Source: Promethearchaeota archaeon
Lineage (GTDB): Archaea; Asgardarchaeota; Lokiarchaeia; Sigyniarchaeales; SOKP01
Direction: 5' to 3'
DNA: 36,327 bases
NCBI GenBank assembly: GCA_019058015.1
Contig: JAHLWH010000149.1
Span: 1-36,327, forward strand
The notes beneath the pieces are model-generated. The model saw nothing but the letters and a program-made list of their open reading frames with translations. It was not told where the DNA came from and searched no databases. Of the stretch, positions 1 through 7,590 are shown in pieces (position 1 is the first letter of the stretch; each line of letters starts with the position of its first letter). A program made the position numbers and the translations under genes.

Positions 1-258
1 AACAGATACAGCCACATTAATTTTGGAAATCTCTTCAGTTATCATACAATGAGCAATCATTCCAAGCTCCGAACCATTATATCTTTTTGGAATTAATGGC
101 CCAATAAATCCCTTTTTTCCAATTTCTTTAATCAAAGAAAGAGGAATTTTTTTATTCTGATCAATTTCATTCTTCATCGGTTCTAATTCTGTTAATAGAA
201 ATTTTCTTACATCTTCTCGTAATGCGTAATGTTTCTCTGTAAAAAATAACTCGTTCAT
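1..258 (-). CDS. Acyl-CoA dehydrogenase, N-terminal part (runs off the window)
   Basis: The minus strand is open from an ATG at 258 to the window edge: 86 codons with no stop. The translation starts MNELFFTEKHYALREDVRKF and continues through KKGFIGPLIPKRYNGSELGM to MITEEISKIN. This is the helical N-terminal domain of flavin acyl-CoA dehydrogenases, in the usual order (substrate-channel helix, then the G(F/L)IGP-P-YGG-like turn, here with N for the first G). By family, these enzymes oxidise an acyl-CoA to the 2-enoyl-CoA and pass electrons to ETF; the chain-length preference cannot be told from this part. A GGATG ribosome-binding sequence a few bases upstream supports the start. The gene lies just left of an IS630 copy, which does not interrupt it. 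The catalytic Glu and FAD-binding C-terminal domain are outside the window. Confidence 0.85.
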   Translation of the reverse strand, partial: MNELFFTEKHYALREDVRKFLLTELEPMKNEIDQNKKIPLSLIKEIGKKGFIGPLIPKRYNGSELGMIAHCMITEEISKINVAVSV

Positions 259-401
259 CTTTTCATCCTTGCTTTGTTTTTTTTCTAATATTTTATGTTA
301 AATATTTAATTTTTAATTAAAGTGATTTGAATATATTTATTTCGATGATATATATCTACATATCACTTCCTTTCATAAAAGCTTTTTATTCATTTCTCTT
401 C

Positions 402-905
402 ATGATAGCTTTAACTGTCTGCCCCCACCTTTCAATTGAAGAATTGAAGGAATTATATCGAAAAATGGTTAAAAACAAGTTAGCAAGGAAGTACCTGGCA
501 ATTTTAAAACTATATGAGGGAAAGACAACGCAACAAGTTGCGGATGAATTATTTGTCACTCCCCAGATCGTCCGAAAGTGGATACATCGATGGAATAAAC
601 AAGGTTCGACTGGTTTGATTGACATTCCGCAATCAGGACGCCCTCCCTTTTTATCTAAAGAAGAGCAAGCTGAACTGATTCAGGATATATTAAAATCTCC
701 CCGAGAACTGGGATTTGATTATAGCAATTGGATGCTTAAAATCATTGTGGGGCATGTAAGGCGAGAATTCGACGTGGAAATGACTCTTAGCGGCGTTTGG
801 CGAATATTAACGCGCCACAAAATGACCAGACTCGTGCCGAGACCAATGCCTGCAAAAGCAGATCCTCAAAAAAACAAGAGTTTCTCGAGAAAAAGAAGCA
901 AATAA
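402..905 (+). CDS. IS630 transposase, first frame (helix-turn-helix part)
   Basis: This frame encodes the DNA-binding half of an IS630 transposase. A helix-turn-helix of Homeodomain-like type lies at LYEGKTTQQVADELFVTPQ, followed by VRKWIHRWNKQGSTGL and a GRPPFLSKEEQ linker, then a second winged-helix-like region ending GVWRILTRHK. The order and spacing match IS630 proteins. The ATG at 402 is preferred to the in-frame ATG at 327, because the extra 25 residues are hydrophobic, unlike the family, and would extend past the likely left end of the element. The frame ends in a short basic tail at 905 without any catalytic domain. That domain is in the -1 frame, so the functional protein should be a frameshift product of about 359 residues, normal for IS630. 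Confidence 0.8.
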   Translation: MIALTVCPHLSIEELKELYRKMVKNKLARKYLAILKLYEGKTTQQVADELFVTPQIVRKWIHRWNKQGSTGLIDIPQSGRPPFLSKEEQAELIQDILKSPRELGFDYSNWMLKIIVGHVRREFDVEMTLSGVWRILTRHKMTRLVPRPMPAKADPQKNKSFSRKRSK

Positions 906-1480
906 TCCAAAACCTCGGCCCTGATGATACGATTTTAATCGAGGATGAGAGCACTTTTTATCGGTCGGGTGATCCTCGAAAAATATGGGCGCTCAAGGGG
1001 ACGAAACCCATATTACGCACATTTGGCTCTCATGAGAAGGTGAATGTCATCGGAGCGATTAATCCTTTCGAAGATGAGGGCATTTACGCGTACATCAAAA
1101 CCTTGACAGGTAAGAATTTTGAAGTGTTCTTACATAAGATTGTCGATGTTTATTGTAGTTCAGGAAAGACCTACATGTTTCTGGACAATGCCAGGGCTCA
1201 TCACGCGAAACTGCTGCAACTCTTTTTAGAAAGTGTTCGGGATAAATTCGAACTGGTCTTCTTACCTCCTTATTGCCCTGATTTGAGCGAAATAGAGAAG
1301 TTATGGCAGGAGGTGAAATCAGAAGTAGTATATAATGGCTTTTACGAAACATTCGACGATTTTGAGAACGCACTCACCCGAGCCTTAAGGCGTAAGAACC
1401 AATCCGGATACATAAGGTCTTTATTTAACGAAAGAAAATATTTAATAAGATCGCATCATACTTTTTATCATAACAGATGA
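797..1480 (+). CDS. IS630 transposase, second frame (DDE catalytic part)
   Basis: This is the catalytic DDE domain of the same transposase, in the -1 frame relative to the upstream frame. The three acidic residues are visible: D50 in ILIEDEST, D130 in MFLDNARAHH, and E167 in PDLSEIEKLW (numbered from the ATG at 797). The overlap with the first frame is about 109 bases, and the sequence becomes IS630-like only after the A-rich run near 870. The domain is therefore probably translated after a frameshift rather than from the ATG at 797. No internal stop or missing catalytic residue is seen, so the element may still be active. The alternative is a frameshift mutation that inactivated it. Confidence 0.8.
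   Translation: MANINAPQNDQTRAETNACKSRSSKKQEFLEKKKQIIQNLGPDDTILIEDESTFYRSGDPRKIWALKGTKPILRTFGSHEKVNVIGAINPFEDEGIYAYIKTLTGKNFEVFLHKIVDVYCSSGKTYMFLDNARAHHAKLLQLFLESVRDKFELVFLPPYCPDLSEIEKLWQEVKSEVVYNGFYETFDDFENALTRALRRKNQSGYIRSLFNERKYLIRSHHTFYHNR
869..875 (+). promoter_or_regulatory. Likely -1 ribosomal frameshift site (A AAA AAC)
   Basis: The transposase first frame reads the heptamer as A-AAA-AAC, which fits the X-XXY-YYZ slippery pattern. Slipping back one base here joins the helix-turn-helix frame directly to the DDE frame (next codons CAA GAG TTT). The site sits at the point where IS630-like similarity changes frame. No stimulatory stem-loop was established. Confidence 0.6.
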
Positions 1481-1490
1481 AGGGAAAGAA

Positions 1491-2153
1491 GTGTCAAAAG
1501 GGAAGTTTATTGGTGTAGTAACCTTTGCAACGTTCTTGCTTGGATTAGGAATGTTCATACCCGCTAATGATTTTCTATGGGTTGAGGCTTGGATTGTACT
1601 CATTTTATTTTACGTGCTTTTGATAAATAATATTTTATATTTCAGCAAACACGACCCCGATTTAATCCAGAAACGCTCCAAGCCAGAATTTAAAGAAAAA
1701 TGGGATAAAATCGTGACTTTTTTTACATCCATCGGATTCATTCCGATTTTCTTCGTTCCCGGCTTAGATAGACAATTTGGATGGTCAAACGTACCCATCA
1801 TTGTTGAAATAATTGGTTTTATCATGTTTATTATTGGTTTCATTATTATTTTCTTAACAATGAAGGAGAATTCCTTTTTATCGAAGGCAGTGGAAATCCA
1901 AGAAGGACATACAGTTATTACCACGGGCCCTTATAAAATTGTTCGCCATCCGATGTATCTAGGCCTGATAATTTTTATGGCGGGGTGGTGTTTAGCCCTC
2001 GGATCGCTGTTTTCACTCATATTCGTGGCGTTCATAGTAATAGGTTTAATTATTCGCATTGTATTTGAAGATAAAATGCTTCATGAAGAACTTGAAGGGT
2101 ATAAAGAGTATGCTCAAAAAACTAAGAAGAAGTTAATACCCTTTATATGGTAA
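1491..2153 (+). CDS. Isoprenylcysteine carboxyl methyltransferase-like membrane protein
   Basis: A 220-residue integral membrane protein with about five hydrophobic segments (near residues 8-25, 30-47, 75-93, 98-120 and 160-190). It carries the ICMT/PEMT-type signature TTGPYKIVRHPMYLGLIIF at about 145-163, where the R-H-P motif binds S-adenosylmethionine. Distant members of this family methylate membrane-bound or small hydrophobic substrates; the substrate here is unknown. The GTG start at 1491 follows an AGGGAAAG stretch that can serve as a ribosome-binding site. The start lies at the very edge of the IS630 element, so insertion may have replaced the original promoter. The protein looks full length for the family. 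Confidence 0.7.
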   Translation: MSKGKFIGVVTFATFLLGLGMFIPANDFLWVEAWIVLILFYVLLINNILYFSKHDPDLIQKRSKPEFKEKWDKIVTFFTSIGFIPIFFVPGLDRQFGWSNVPIIVEIIGFIMFIIGFIIIFLTMKENSFLSKAVEIQEGHTVITTGPYKIVRHPMYLGLIIFMAGWCLALGSLFSLIFVAFIVIGLIIRIVFEDKMLHEELEGYKEYAQKTKKKLIPFIW

Positions 2154-2174
2154 AAAGGGTCTATTTTTATTTTT

Positions 2175-2558
2175 TTATGTATCCCAGCCGCCCTTGGCTC
2201 TCGCTTCCTCGATATCCTTATCCACGCGTTCTTTCAACGTTAAATAATCCGTCTTTGCCACGTGGTCTAAAGGAAATTTCTCCAAGAACACGACCAATGA
2301 GGGGCGCTTATATGCCGCCATCCCCTTGCAATGTTGCAATACCTTCTCTTCCTTCAAGGTCATCTCTTCATAAACTTTGATTTTCTCCTACTTGAGAGAT
2401 GCAAGCCTTTCTCATCCATATACCCCAAATCTCCCGTGTATAAAATTCCATCAGTGGATAGAACCGCTTTCGTGGCTTCCTCATTTTCAAAATACCCCTT
2501 GAACACTTGAGGACCTCCCACGCAGATTTCGCCGATCTCCCCGTTTGTCAGTTCTTTA
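2175..2558 (-). pseudogene. Acyl-CoA synthetase (AMP-forming) remnant
   Basis: Reading leftward from about 2558, the minus strand encodes GEIGEICVGGPQVFKGYF, then VLSTDGILYTGDLGYMDEKG. These are the A8-region motifs of an AMP-forming acyl-CoA synthetase, including the TGDLG ATP-contact motif. The frame then breaks with a stop after SRRKSKFMKR. A second frame gives the C-terminal end: CKGMAAYKRPSLVVFLEKFP and a VAKTDYLTLKE stretch that replaces the usual G-K-V/L-D-Y motif. The segment between (normally the hinge-to-C-terminal part) is deleted, and the N-terminal two thirds are absent. This is a decayed gene. Its GC content is clearly higher than its surroundings, suggesting it was acquired separately. 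It may once have acted with the neighbouring acyl-CoA dehydrogenase. Confidence 0.8.
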
Positions 2559-2712
2559 TTTCACGAAGAAAAATATTTAGATGAAGAAATCATTGTAGAG
2601 GTATAGAAAAAAAGATATTCAAAACACTTTAATTAAAATATTCGTCTATTAAAACAATTCTGTAAATCATATACATAATCACAAGGAAAAATACAATTAT
2701 TAAAAATTTAAA

Positions 2713-3108
2713 ATGAAAGGAACCTATATTTTAGAAATCATCCTTCAAAATGATATTAAATTATCAATTGGAAGTTTAGGTTTAATTTTTTTAAAAAAGG
2801 GTTTATATTATTATATAGGATCAGCAATGGGGACTGAAGGATCTTCTACTTTACTAAATAGAGTTAAACGACATCTGAAAAAATCATATGAAAAGAAAAG
2901 ATTTTGGCATATAGATTATTTTTTGGAAAATAAGAACGCTCTTTTAACCAAAATTATTCTTATTCCCTGTAAAATCAAATTAGAATGTGAGTTTGCAAGA
3001 CATTTTTTACAATTGGCAGATAATTTTATACCAAACTTTGGAAGTAACGATTGTAATTGTAAAACTCATTTATTATATTTTTCGAGTTCCAATAAATTGT
3101 TCATTTAA
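2713..3108 (+). CDS. DUF123 / GIY-YIG-like protein
   Basis: A 131-residue protein beginning MKGTYILEIILQND, with GLYYYIGSAMG (the GIY-YIG-like strand pair), LLNRVKRHLKK, FWHIDYFLENK, LECEFARHF and a C-terminal FGSNDCNCKTHLLYF. This order matches the stand-alone archaeal DUF123 family, known also as a domain attached to endonuclease III in some archaea. Relatives of GIY-YIG nucleases are suspected to act on DNA, but no activity is established for DUF123. The conserved H (WHIDY), E (LECE) and two C (DCNC) are all present, and the length is normal. The gene stands alone, with AT-rich gaps on both sides. Confidence 0.8.
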   Translation: MKGTYILEIILQNDIKLSIGSLGLIFLKKGLYYYIGSAMGTEGSSTLLNRVKRHLKKSYEKKRFWHIDYFLENKNALLTKIILIPCKIKLECEFARHFLQLADNFIPNFGSNDCNCKTHLLYFSSSNKLFI

Positions 3109-3188
3109 TCGATCGTAAGAAAGAAAAAATCAAATTAATATTCAATTTTTCATTTATATTTAAAAAAGAAGAATAAAGTTGATTCTTT

Positions 3189-3677
3189 ATGCAAATGGTT
3201 ACTCACTTTTTGGTCGGAATTATCATACAGAAATATCTTTTCGGAATAATTCCATTTCCCTTTGACATTATATTAATATTAATACTAGCATTTTTATCTC
3301 ATATTCTCGTTGATTGTCTCGCAAGATTAACGTATCATACCCCCTCCCCACAAAAAGGAGATAAAATCTGGCTGGGATGGCACATTGTTATTTATGTGAC
3401 AAGCTTTCTGGTTTTCATAATTTTTTGTAATTCGTATTGGCTGGTTATGATTGTATCGATTCTATTCGATATTTGGGACTGGTATACGCTCAGAATGATA
3501 CAGCGTCACTTTAAAAAAAATCCAGACTGGGGAAAGAAGTATTTCTTACACCCAATAATCGATAAAGTGCGAAATAAATGCTTTTTATGGCTTCCGGACC
3601 TTACTTATGAACATAAAGGTATAATAGTTGAGATAGTTATCATAATTTCATTATTATTAATTATTATATTTTTCTGA
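3189..3677 (+). CDS. Membrane protein, possible YdjM-like metal-dependent hydrolase family
   Basis: A 162-residue protein with about four hydrophobic segments (residues 7-20, 24-45, 66-95 and 140-160). An N-terminal THFLVG and a SHILVDCLARLTYH stretch carry conserved-looking H and D residues between membrane helices. This layout (H near the start, SH..VD in the second helix, later HPI.D) resembles the membrane-bound metal-dependent hydrolase family typified by YdjM. The match is by pattern only, so the function stays open. It ends in a very hydrophobic tail. The start ATG at 3189 gives the N-terminal MQMVTHF; the second ATG at 3195 is equally possible. Confidence 0.45.
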   Translation: MQMVTHFLVGIIIQKYLFGIIPFPFDIILILILAFLSHILVDCLARLTYHTPSPQKGDKIWLGWHIVIYVTSFLVFIIFCNSYWLVMIVSILFDIWDWYTLRMIQRHFKKNPDWGKKYFLHPIIDKVRNKCFLWLPDLTYEHKGIIVEIVIIISLLLIIIFF

Positions 3678-3781
3678 GCTAAATTCTTTATCTTTCATTA
3701 CAAATAATAAGATCTGTTTATTCTAAATATTTATAGTTAAATTTTAAAATAAAATTTGTTTCACAAAAAGGTAAAGAAAAA

Positions 3782-5248
3782 ATGGAAAATATAACCCAAA
3801 AATTACAGAAACTGGAGAAACGTCAAGGAATTTTGACAGGATATATCAGTAAAGTAGGAAAAATGCTACTTTATATTCTTCCACTGGTGCTTGTGGTAAT
3901 TACAATCTTAACATTCCTTATTTCAGAAGATATTATTTTATACGTGATATTCTATATAGTCTTAGTTATTTATGGAATAAATTCATTGATCTTATTCTAT
4001 GGCGCAAGTTTAACAAAAAAATCATTTCAATCCAGGTTGAAATTTGAAAGAAAGCGCGGTAGACCCATCGATTCTCTTGATGGCTTTGATTTACTCTCTT
4101 CTAAAGTTCAAAGAGTAATAAATCTACTCAAAATTATTGCTCTTGTGTGTATTGTCTCATTGGTACTATTTATAATAATGTTGGCATTTAATACAGTCGA
4201 ATTAGGTTATGCAGCGATTGGTTTTACTATGGTGGGGTTAGGTTTAGCACTAATAATCAGAAGTTTGAATTTAAAAGTTTCAGAGGTAAATGGCCTACAA
4301 GATTTTTATAAACCAACAACACATCAAATCTTTTTAGATAACTTCTTTGCAGAAATCTTCTCAAATCATTTGGACCCTATAACATTTCTTAAATGGGATG
4401 ATTATGTACTAGGGCTCCAAAAGATTTTGAATCCCAATTTCGTCCAAAAAATTAAACAGCAAGAGCCGGATGAAATGCCAATTACGTTTGCGATTGAAAA
4501 AATACTCTTTCTATATTATTTGAAATATCAAAATGTATTATCTGATGAATTATTTGCCCAGGAAATGAGAGAAGTAATAAATATTGATGATGAAATTTTT
4601 AATATTGAAAGAGGGTTATTAATGGAAAATAATTGGTATTTTTCTAAAAAAGATATCTATAAAATATTTCATTTCATTAAGAAATATAATCCAGGATTTT
4701 TCAATATTATAGATCGGCTTCAGCTAGAACTCGCAGATAACATTGAACGTCTTGCTAAAGACCCAATATATATGGATTCATCATCCCAAGAAATTGTGTA
4801 TGTAAATGATGAGCTAAATATTATGATTTATCTATATAATAATACACCCGAAGCAAGAAACTATTCAGTGAGAATAATCGCCCCAGGTTTTGATCCAAAA
4901 GAGCTTGTATTAGATATTGAGGTCGAAGGAAGAGGGACTTTTAGGATTCCTGAAAAACCGATTCCATTAACAGCAATGGGTGAAACGGATATTTGTGGGG
5001 TATTATCTGTGATGTTAGAAAACGGTGATACAACATGGCTTACTTTGGAACCGAGATCTGTTGGGGAACAGACCATTCAGATATTTTTAGAATCTGTAGA
5101 TGGAACAATCATTGAAGGAAAAACAAGAAGTGTGAAAGTTGTTAAAAACTTTAAAGATAATCTTAAGAAAATAACCTCTATCGGATCTCTGCTTGGTGGA
5201 TTGGCTGTCCCCCTTTCAAAAGTGCTTATGCCGACTTTAATGCCTTAA
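3782..5248 (+). CDS. Large membrane protein of unknown function
   Basis: Not recognised. The 488-residue protein has a short charged N-terminus rich in K/Q/E, then two pairs of membrane helices (about residues 28-47 and 50-74, then 112-134 and 138-160). A long soluble region with mixed helices follows (about 170-345). The last part (about 345-455) is rich in beta strands, with VYVNDELNIMIYLYNNTPEA and FRIPEKPIPLTAMGE, resembling an immunoglobulin-like or adhesion fold. A final hydrophobic stretch is seen at 468-486. It looks intact, with an ATG start and a strong T-rich stretch after the stop. It stands alone, and nothing nearby suggests a partner. Confidence 0.7.
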   Translation: MENITQKLQKLEKRQGILTGYISKVGKMLLYILPLVLVVITILTFLISEDIILYVIFYIVLVIYGINSLILFYGASLTKKSFQSRLKFERKRGRPIDSLDGFDLLSSKVQRVINLLKIIALVCIVSLVLFIIMLAFNTVELGYAAIGFTMVGLGLALIIRSLNLKVSEVNGLQDFYKPTTHQIFLDNFFAEIFSNHLDPITFLKWDDYVLGLQKILNPNFVQKIKQQEPDEMPITFAIEKILFLYYLKYQNVLSDELFAQEMREVINIDDEIFNIERGLLMENNWYFSKKDIYKIFHFIKKYNPGFFNIIDRLQLELADNIERLAKDPIYMDSSSQEIVYVNDELNIMIYLYNNTPEARNYSVRIIAPGFDPKELVLDIEVEGRGTFRIPEKPIPLTAMGETDICGVLSVMLENGDTTWLTLEPRSVGEQTIQIFLESVDGTIIEGKTRSVKVVKNFKDNLKKITSIGSLLGGLAVPLSKVLMPTLMP

Positions 5249-5254
5249 AAATAA

Positions 5255-5273
5255 TTTTTTTTTCTTTTATTTT
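5255..5273 (+). terminator. T-rich archaeal-type terminator
   Basis: Seven bases after the stop of the 488-residue protein the plus strand has an almost unbroken run of T residues interrupted by single C and A. Archaeal RNA polymerase terminates at such runs without a hairpin. Confidence 0.55.
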
Positions 5274-5291
5274 ACCGATTTAACAAGATAA

Positions 5292-5513
5292 CTATCTTCG
5301 AAAAATTATATAAACAATAAAGCCAATTAAACCAGTTAGAGCTACAACCATAACCCAAAGATGACCACTCATATCTCTTTCATTAGCATCTTTAAATACC
5401 CAAATTGCCAGTAGTATTGCTATTATGTAATAAGTGATAATAAAAGTACATGTAATTATTAATCCAATAAGAAACGGGCTAATACCAGTTGGTGTCTGTA
5501 ATATCTTATTATA
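5292..5513 (-). pseudogene. Start-less paralogue of the small membrane protein at 6987-7403
   Basis: This is a minus-strand frame of 73 codons from just after a TAA (5514-5516) to a TAG stop at 5292. It contains no ATG, GTG or TTG at its beginning. The translation reads ILQTPTGISPFLIGLI, then AILLAIWVFKDANERDM and IGFIVYIIFRR. It lines up end to end with residues about 5-72 of the zinc-ribbon membrane protein at 6987-7403 (PTGAVM..., CVWVYKDALKRDME, CLIYLIVRK). It has two membrane helices around a W-V-x-K-D-A-x-x-R-D-M loop and no zinc ribbon. The most natural start position holds ATA (5502-5504), so either the start codon was lost or a rare start is used. It occupies most of the otherwise gene-free stretch 5249-5624. 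Confidence 0.5.
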
Positions 5514-5624
5514 TTAAATTGAATAATTCTATTTATTTTAATAAATGTTTTCTATATTGTTAAAAAAATTGATTTTTAATTAATAAAAGCTATGTTTTAT
5601 AATCCCAAGATTCCTTTAAATATA

Positions 5625-6212
5625 CTAAATCATTTCAATTTTCTCAAGACTTGATTTTCTTTTTTTGAAACCATGTTCATATAATTTTTCAATTATCGGT
5701 TTCATCGTTGGACAAACTTTCCAATTTCCCTTATATTCACATTGCTCACACTCTTTAGTAATATGGTTGGCTCTAACGTAAGCTATTACTCCAGTATAGA
5801 AATTTACAAGAAATAACGATAATATTTTTAATATGAGAAATATCGGAAGATATATTACGGCAACAATATAGAATCCCGTTCCAATTCCTATTGAAACTTT
5901 TGAAAGAATTTTTAGAATTTTATAACTTGTAAGATGGAAGATATTCAATAAAATTGCTTAAAAGAATAGATAGGAGATAAAATATAAAATTAAAAGATTT
6001 TGTAAACTCAAATCTATAAAAAGAATTGAAAAGATAATCGTAAGAATAATTGTAGGATAATATGTGAAGCAACCTATACAAAATCTATATTTTCCAATAT
6101 GATACACATGATCAGAGAAATGCTCACAATTAGGATGGTGAGACAAAATCATAGGTTTTACGTCAGTAATTAACAACTTTAAGCGTTTAATTTTTTTTTT
6201 AATTCTATTCAT
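5625..6212 (-). pseudogene. DUF2085-like membrane protein interrupted by one in-frame stop
   Basis: Two open segments (6212-5958 and 5948-5625) are in the same frame, separated by a single TAA at 5958-5960. Read through, they form one protein of about 195 residues. The N-terminal part has HHPNCEHFSDHVYHIG followed by FCIGCFTYYP, which looks like the metal-binding head of DUF2085-type membrane proteins. Several membrane helices follow. The C-terminal part has a second cysteine cluster, ECEQCEYKGNWKVCPTM. The sequence continues smoothly across the stop (LYFISYLFF, stop, AILLNIFHLTSYK), so this looks like a recent nonsense mutation or a sequencing error. The downstream half could only start alone at the TTG at 5948. 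Function unknown. Confidence 0.6.
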
Positions 6213-6326
6213 TCTTATCTTTAGATTTAATTAATGTTAAAAAAATTAATTTATTTTGACAATAGTAAATAAAATTCATATATACGCGATTGCTCAAAAT
6301 TATTTTAATCATTATGAAATCAATTT

Positions 6327-6347
6327 AAAAAAAAAATGAAAAAAAAA
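6327..6347 (-). terminator. T-rich terminator for the minus-strand gene at 6361-6732
   Basis: On the minus strand there are two T-runs of nine and ten bases, separated by CA, directly after the stop of the 123-residue membrane protein. They fit archaeal hairpin-free termination. Confidence 0.5.
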
Positions 6348-6360
6348 GCGATTTAATTTA

Positions 6361-6732
6361 TTAAGGAGGGATTATTGAAGCAAGTCCGAGTAGAGGGAAA
6401 ATTAGGAAGATAACAATTAAGAATGCTACAATGATTGCAAGCAAACCCGACAGAAGCCAAACTACAATTGCAGTTCCGAATCCAGTTTTATGGCGAGAAT
6501 TTATTATAACCCAGGATAATATACAGCCTATGCATGGAATCCATCCTACTAAGGCCATAATTAATGCTGTAACAAATACTGAACCAAATTCATCATTTCT
6601 AGAATCAAAGAAACTTAAGGCAATTTTTAGAAATATAGTTCCGAGTACCAAAGCGAGAATTATTATGCCGAATATTAGAACTAGAATTCCTATTATACCT
6701 AGGCCGATAATCCAGTCTATTGGATTTATCAT
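6361..6732 (-). CDS. Small four-helix membrane protein, unknown function
   Basis: Not recognised. The 123-residue protein is almost entirely hydrophobic, with helices near residues 7-36, 52-76, 86-108 and 105-120. A short polar loop, FFDSRNDEFGS, and a WIPCIGCILSW stretch containing a C-x-x-C pair sit inside a membrane segment. Another polar loop, INSRHKTGFG, precedes the last helices. The start ATG at 6732 is clear, and a T-rich terminator follows the gene. It is grouped on the minus strand with two other small membrane proteins but separated from them by 150-250 bp gaps, so it is probably transcribed alone. Confidence 0.6.
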   Translation of the reverse strand: MINPIDWIIGLGIIGILVLIFGIIILALVLGTIFLKIALSFFDSRNDEFGSVFVTALIMALVGWIPCIGCILSWVIINSRHKTGFGTAIVVWLLSGLLAIIVAFLIVIFLIFPLLGLASIIPP

Positions 6733-6986
6733 TTTATATCACCATTTTTTTATTAATTTATTCAAAGTTTTATTAAAGATTTATATAAAGGTTTTGATCT
6801 ATTAATAACTTTTAATATAATTTTGAATATAAGATTGATATAGCTTATTCAGTTTAGTAGAATCTAGTATTTTATCAAAATTATGCAGATAAAATCGATT
6901 CTCGTGAATAAAAAAGAGATTATTTCAAAAAAAGAGAGAAATAGTAAGTTTTTTTTAATTTTTTTATTTTGAGCAGTTTTGACGCC

Positions 6987-7403
6987 TTATAATTTACTTC
7001 CACAATGGGGACAGAATGTAGCTTGCGCTGGAATGGAAGCGCCGCAAGTAGGACAGAATTTCTTGCCCTTTTCTATTAGTCTTTCAGTTTCAGGTAGTGC
7101 GGGTGCTCTCTCCTCATACGGAGTTGTTGCTTGAGCAGTGGCTGGAGCGGTATAACTAGGAGAAACTCTTTCTTCTCCCCCAATTGGCTTTCTTACTATT
7201 AAGTAAATCAGGCACCCTATACAAAGAGGGACTAATAAGACAATTAAAAGCCAAATTGCTGCCTCCATATCTCTTTTTAGTGCATCTTTATATACCCATA
7301 CACATAAAATAATTGGAATAATACAACAAAATATAAGGAGGGGGATCAACAACATCATCAGCACAGCCATAACGGCACCAGTTGGATCATAACTCATGAA
7401 CAT
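6987..7403 (-). CDS. Membrane protein with C-terminal zinc ribbon
   Basis: A 138-residue protein. Two membrane helices (about 9-35 and 46-68) flank the loop CVWVYKDALKRDME. A Pro/Thr/Ala-rich linker (about 75-105) follows, and then a double-CxxC zinc ribbon, FCPTCGASIP...FCPHCGSKL, at the C-terminus. The helix-loop-helix resembles the short membrane module (PLDc_N-like) found in many small bacterial and archaeal proteins. The zinc ribbon would face the cytoplasm. The role is unknown; such proteins are often thought to be regulatory or scaffolding. The start may be the ATG at 7403 or the second ATG at 7397. A truncated paralogue without the ribbon lies at 5292-5513. Confidence 0.7.
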   Translation of the reverse strand: MFMSYDPTGAVMAVLMMLLIPLLIFCCIIPIILCVWVYKDALKRDMEAAIWLLIVLLVPLCIGCLIYLIVRKPIGGEERVSPSYTAPATAQATTPYEERAPALPETERLIEKGKKFCPTCGASIPAQATFCPHCGSKL

Positions 7404-7590
7404 TTTTTAACTCACTTCAATTTTGTATTTTTTTTTTAATTTTTTTTAATTTTGAATTTCAATTAAATTTATTGTAATAAGATTATTTAAAAATATAAAA
7501 AGATTTTGAATGCATGATTTATTATTAATTTTTTAGTTAAAATAAAATAAGAAATTAAAGGCATTTAATTATTTAGATTTATGATATAAA

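Larger units (their letters stand above)
361..1496 (+). mobile_element. IS630-type insertion sequence (approximate limits)
   Basis: A two-frame DDE transposase of IS630/Tc1-mariner type fills 402-1480. Its GC content is visibly higher than the AT-rich flanks. Possible terminal inverted repeats are CACTTCCTTTCAT (from 364) and the reverse complement of 1477-1494, which reads CACTTCTTTCCCTTCAT. They match only imperfectly, so the ends and the TA target duplication expected for this family are not firmly placed. The next gene begins with a GTG at 1491, inside or at the edge of the right end. Confidence 0.6.

Noticed and set aside
2147..2380. Open frame on the plus strand after the methyltransferase-like gene
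   Set aside because: It is the complement of the acyl-CoA synthetase relic, whose motifs lie on the minus strand. The plus-strand translation is Pro/Ser/Arg-rich with no family features.
2559..2606. Short plus-strand frame ending TAG that reads FHEEKYLDEEIIVEV
   Set aside because: Fifteen residues are too few to identify or to call a gene end. It may be a remnant at the relic's boundary.
5958..5960. Stop-codon reassignment (TAA read as an amino acid) as the cause of the split gene
   Set aside because: Other genes in the window, including the mevalonate pathway genes, end cleanly in TAA or TAG at expected lengths, so the code appears standard.
6431..6805. Plus-strand frame of 124 codons opposite the four-helix membrane protein
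   Set aside because: The minus strand gives a coherent membrane protein with a terminator. The plus translation is the usual Ile/Pro/Asn-rich antisense artefact.
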